Source of the DNA: Cytophagales bacterium
Lineage (GTDB): Bacteria; Bacteroidota; Bacteroidia; Cytophagales; Cyclobacteriaceae
DNA length: 8,303 nt
Reading direction: 5' to 3'
Assembly (NCBI GenBank): GCA_003541895.1
Contig: DPLR01000366.1
Location: 1 to 8,303 of the forward strand
The translations under genes were made by a program, and so were the position numbers. Shown here one piece after another: positions 6,288 to 8,303 of the stretch. The notes under the pieces were generated by a model that saw only the letters and a program-made list of their open reading frames with translations, did no database searches and was not told where the DNA came from. Every line of letters starts with the position of its first letter. Position 1 is the first letter of the stretch.

Positions 6288-6307
6288 TTCGTTCTCTAGA
6301 TTTTTTT

Positions 6308-6763
6308 ATGGATTTGAAGGAAAAAATAAAAGAACTGGCACTTTCAAAGCTTACTAACCCAGCCCACTTTTTGGTGGACGTGGTGGTAAGCAAGCACAAA
6401 CCAATGAAAATTACATTGATTGTGGATGGCGATCAGGGCATTACCATTGATGACTGCGCTAGTTTGAGCAGAGAGGTGAATGATCTTTTAGCCGAGTTGA
6501 TCGAAGAACAATACTCTTTAGAAGTAACAACGCCCGGCCTTGACCATCCTTTAAAGTTGAAACGGCAGTTTCAAAAGAATGTAGGTCGAGGACTAAAAGT
6601 GCACCTTACCGACAAAACCATCGTTCATGGAGTGCTGCAAAAAATGGACGAAGAAAAAATTGTTGTTGAAGTAAATGCACAAGGCAAAAAGGGAGAGAAG
6701 AAGGTAAGTGAAATCCCTTTTGAAGAAATTGAAAAAACATTTGTAACCATATCTTTTAAATAG
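6308..6763 (+). CDS. rimP: Ribosome maturation factor RimP
   Basis: A 151-residue protein, the usual RimP length, needed for maturation of the 30S ribosomal subunit. The N-terminal domain carries H-F-L-V-D-V-V-V-S (20-28), I-T-L-I-V-D-G-D-Q-G-I-T-I-D-D-C (35-50) and Y-S-L-E-V-T-T-P-G-L-D-H-P-L-K (69-83), the most conserved RimP segment. The C-terminal small barrel runs from about 84 (Q-F-Q-K-N-V-G-R) to V-S-E-I-P-F-E-E-I-E-K-T (133-144). I chose the ATG at 6308: the open frame runs back to 6110, but that would put the start upstream of the promoter and through the leader hairpin, and the extra 66 residues have no RimP likeness. No Shine-Dalgarno sequence is seen; a T7 run sits directly before the ATG. 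It is followed after 17 bases by nusA. Confidence 0.95.
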   Translation: MDLKEKIKELALSKLTNPAHFLVDVVVSKHKPMKITLIVDGDQGITIDDCASLSREVNDLLAELIEEQYSLEVTTPGLDHPLKLKRQFQKNVGRGLKVHLTDKTIVHGVLQKMDEEKIVVEVNAQGKKGEKKVSEIPFEEIEKTFVTISFK

Positions 6764-6773
6764 ATAAATAGAT
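6758..6773 (+). repeat. Tandem AAATAGAT repeat with stops in all frames at the rimP-nusA junction
   Basis: AAATAGAT occurs twice in perfect tandem (6758-6765 and 6766-6773), covering the rimP stop codon and most of the short gap before nusA. It places TAG (6761), TAA (6765), TAG (6769) and TAG (6773) so that all three forward frames are closed and the rimP frame is closed twice. Confidence 0.6.
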
Positions 6774-6780
6774 AGAAACT

Positions 6781-8034
6781 ATGGACGCATCAACGTTAAT
6801 TGAATCGTTTGCTGATTTTGCGAAGCAGAAGAACATCGACCGACCAACCATGATCCGCATCTTAGAAGATGTGTTTCGTAACATGATCCGGAAAAAGTAT
6901 GTGCAAGACGACAACTTTGATATCATCGTCAATGCCGACAAAGGCGATTTAGAGATCTGGCGCTTCCGCGAAATCGTTGATGATGAATCAGAAGATATTT
7001 GGGATCATGACAAAATCAGTTTGACTGATGCCAAAAAAATTGAACCCGATTTTGAAGTGGGTGAAGAAGTTGCTGAAGAAATTCACTTGGAAGATTTCGG
7101 AAGAAGGGCCGTTACTACAGCGCGTCAGGCGTTGATGCAGAAAGTGAAAGACTTAGAAAAAGACATCCTTTATCAGAAATACAAAGACATCGTTGGTGAA
7201 ATTATCAGTGGTGAAGTGTATCAGGTGTTGAGCCGCGAGGTTCTTTTAACCGATGCTGAAGGAAATGAAATTTCCATTCCACGCGGAGAGCAAATTCCAA
7301 AAGATCGTTATCGCAAAGGTGAAACCGTGCGTGCCATCGTTCACAAAGTGGATATGATGAATGGCAGCCCGAAAATTATTCTGTCGCGTACTTCTCCTGT
7401 TTTCTTAGAGCGTTTGTTCGAGCAGGAAGTTCCTGAGGTCTACGATGGATTGATCACCATTAAAAAAGTGGTTCGCGAGCCAGGCGAGCGCGCGAAAGTG
7501 GCCGTTGAGTCTTATGATGACCGCATCGATCCGGTGGGCGCATGCGTAGGTATGAAAGGTTCACGCATTCATGCCATCGTTCGCGAATTGCAAAACGAAA
7601 ATATTGATGTGATCAACTTCACAGAAAATCTTGAATTGTACATTCAACGAGCGCTGAGTCCGGCAAAAATCACGAGCATCCGAATAGACAAAGAGAACGG
7701 CCGCGTTGCTGTGTTCTTAAAGCCCGACCAAGTTTCTTTGGCTATCGGAAAGGGAGGTCTGAACATTAAACTTGCTTCAAGATTGGTTGGAATGGAGATC
7801 GATGTGTTCCGCGAGACAGATGGCGAAGGTCAAGAGGAAGATGTTGATCTTGATGAGTTCAGCGATGAGGTTGAAAGTTGGGTGATCGATGAACTCAAGC
7901 GTATCGGTCTTGATACAGCGAAGAGTGTACTCGCTTTGAACAGAGAAGAACTCGTGCGCAGAACCGACTTGGAAGAGGAAACAATTGATCAGGTTCTCTC
8001 GGTATTAAAGAAGGAATTTGAGCAGCAACAGTAA
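6781..8034 (+). CDS. nusA: Transcription termination/antitermination factor NusA
   Basis: A 417-residue NusA that binds RNA polymerase and nascent RNA to control pausing, termination and antitermination. Domains in order: N-terminal polymerase-binding domain (1 to about 132, ending in A-R-Q-A-L-M-Q-K-V-K-D-L-E-K), S1 domain (about 136-202, G-E-I-I-S-G-E-V...P-K-I-I-L-S-R), KH1 (about 208-285, with D-P-V-G-A-C-V-G-M-K-G-S-R-I, 250-263), KH2 (about 295-343, with A-I-G-K-G-G-L-N-I-K, 321-330), an acidic linker (about 345-365), and one helix-hairpin-helix acidic-repeat-like domain (366-414). The E. coli protein (495 residues) has two such C-terminal repeats; the single one here is normal for Bacteroidota. 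It starts 17 bases after rimP with no clear Shine-Dalgarno sequence, and is followed by infB after 54 bases. Confidence 0.97.
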   Translation: MDASTLIESFADFAKQKNIDRPTMIRILEDVFRNMIRKKYVQDDNFDIIVNADKGDLEIWRFREIVDDESEDIWDHDKISLTDAKKIEPDFEVGEEVAEEIHLEDFGRRAVTTARQALMQKVKDLEKDILYQKYKDIVGEIISGEVYQVLSREVLLTDAEGNEISIPRGEQIPKDRYRKGETVRAIVHKVDMMNGSPKIILSRTSPVFLERLFEQEVPEVYDGLITIKKVVREPGERAKVAVESYDDRIDPVGACVGMKGSRIHAIVRELQNENIDVINFTENLELYIQRALSPAKITSIRIDKENGRVAVFLKPDQVSLAIGKGGLNIKLASRLVGMEIDVFRETDGEGQEEDVDLDEFSDEVESWVIDELKRIGLDTAKSVLALNREELVRRTDLEEETIDQVLSVLKKEFEQQQ

Positions 8035-8088
8035 GCACTTTACAGTTTCATAAACACATAAATCAATAAAAATAGCTGATATTTGAGC

Positions 8089-8303
8089 ATGGCTGACGAA
8101 AAAGGAATACGATTAGGACAAGCATCGCGTAAACTCAACGTGGGCCACAATACCATTTTGGATTTTTTGGCCAAAAAAGGCTTTAGCGTGGAGAACAATC
8201 CCAATGCAAAGCTTACTGCCGAACAGTTTGCCATGTTGGCAAAAGAATACGCTTCCTCTGCTTCCGAAAAACTGGAAGCTTCAGGTCTTACCATTGGTGT
8301 GAA
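8089..8303 (+). CDS. infB: Translation initiation factor IF-2, N-terminal part only
   Basis: An open frame from the ATG at 8089 runs off the window after 71 codons. The product begins MADEKGIRLGQASRKLNVGH and continues with T-I-L-D-F-L-A-K-K-G-F-S-V-E-N-N-P-N-A-K-L-T-A-E-Q-F, which is the conserved N-terminal IF-2 domain as found in Bacteroidota ('R-L-x-x-x-x-R-K-L-N-V...I-x-D-F-L-x-x-K-G-F...E-x-x-P-N-x-K'). Next comes A-S-E-K-L-E-A-S-G-L-T-I-G-V, the start of the variable linker; the GTPase domain lies beyond the window. Its place directly after nusA fits the widely conserved rimP-nusA-infB order. IF-2 brings initiator tRNA to the 30S subunit and drives subunit joining with GTP. Confidence 0.95.
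   Translation, partial: MADEKGIRLGQASRKLNVGHNTILDFLAKKGFSVENNPNAKLTAEQFAMLAKEYASSASEKLEASGLTIGV

Noticed and set aside
6110..6307. A 66-residue N-terminal extension of RimP in the same open frame
   Set aside because: It starts upstream of the predicted promoter, crosses the leader hairpin, has no RimP likeness, and RimP has its normal length from the ATG at 6308.
8035..8088. The nusA-infB gap as a regulatory site or small gene
   Set aside because: It is 54 A/T-rich bases with no stem, no promoter match and no open frame of note.
8040..8294. An 84-codon minus-strand open frame opposite the infB start
   Set aside because: The plus strand encodes a clear IF-2 N-terminus here; the opposite frame is a shadow.

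Overview
The window looks like chromosomal DNA of a Bacteroidota bacterium, probably Cytophagales-like; the lineage call is inference. Evidence: a near-perfect Bacteroidota-type promoter (TTTG, 19 bases, TACCTTTG) before rimP, start codons with little or no Shine-Dalgarno sequence, signal peptides ending in A-Q, a short NusA of about 417 residues with one C-terminal helical domain, a Bacteroidota-like IF-2 N-terminus, a DUF4783-like protein, and a small outer-membrane beta-barrel protein. No tRNA, rRNA, CRISPR array, insertion sequence or prophage gene was seen.

Layout. Bases 1-3007 hold a minus-strand cluster that reads from right to left: a PhoD-type alkaline phosphatase/phosphodiesterase lipoprotein, a secreted thioredoxin-fold protein with no cysteines, a PrsW-type intramembrane protease, and the start of a DUF4783-like exported protein cut by the window edge. 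Gaps of 15, 8 and 47 bases suggest one transcription unit devoted to the cell envelope. A 102-base divergent spacer separates it from a plus-strand DUF418/YeiB-like polytopic membrane protein (3110-4336). That gene converges, with 3 bases between stop codons, on a minus-strand pair: an outer-membrane beta-barrel protein (5535-6158, GTG start) followed 4 bases later by a Gfo/Idh/MocA oxidoreductase (4340-5530).

From 6159 a divergent regulatory region fires both ways. Rightwards lies the conserved core operon rimP-nusA-infB (ribosome maturation, transcription elongation/termination, translation initiation); infB runs off the window. Its leader of about 60 bases carries a 9-bp G/C-rich hairpin and a T7 run abutting the rimP start codon, a candidate attenuator or translational control element. 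Leftwards a TACATTTG element sits 4 bases from the GTG of the beta-barrel gene, implying a nearly leaderless mRNA.

Most of the window is ordinary housekeeping and envelope gene content. I see no clear new multi-gene system. The points most worth a second look are the rimP leader structure, the leaderless-looking GTG gene with a palindrome in its promoter, the cysteine-free thioredoxin-fold protein in the phosphatase/protease cluster, and the A9 tract joining the beta-barrel and oxidoreductase genes.
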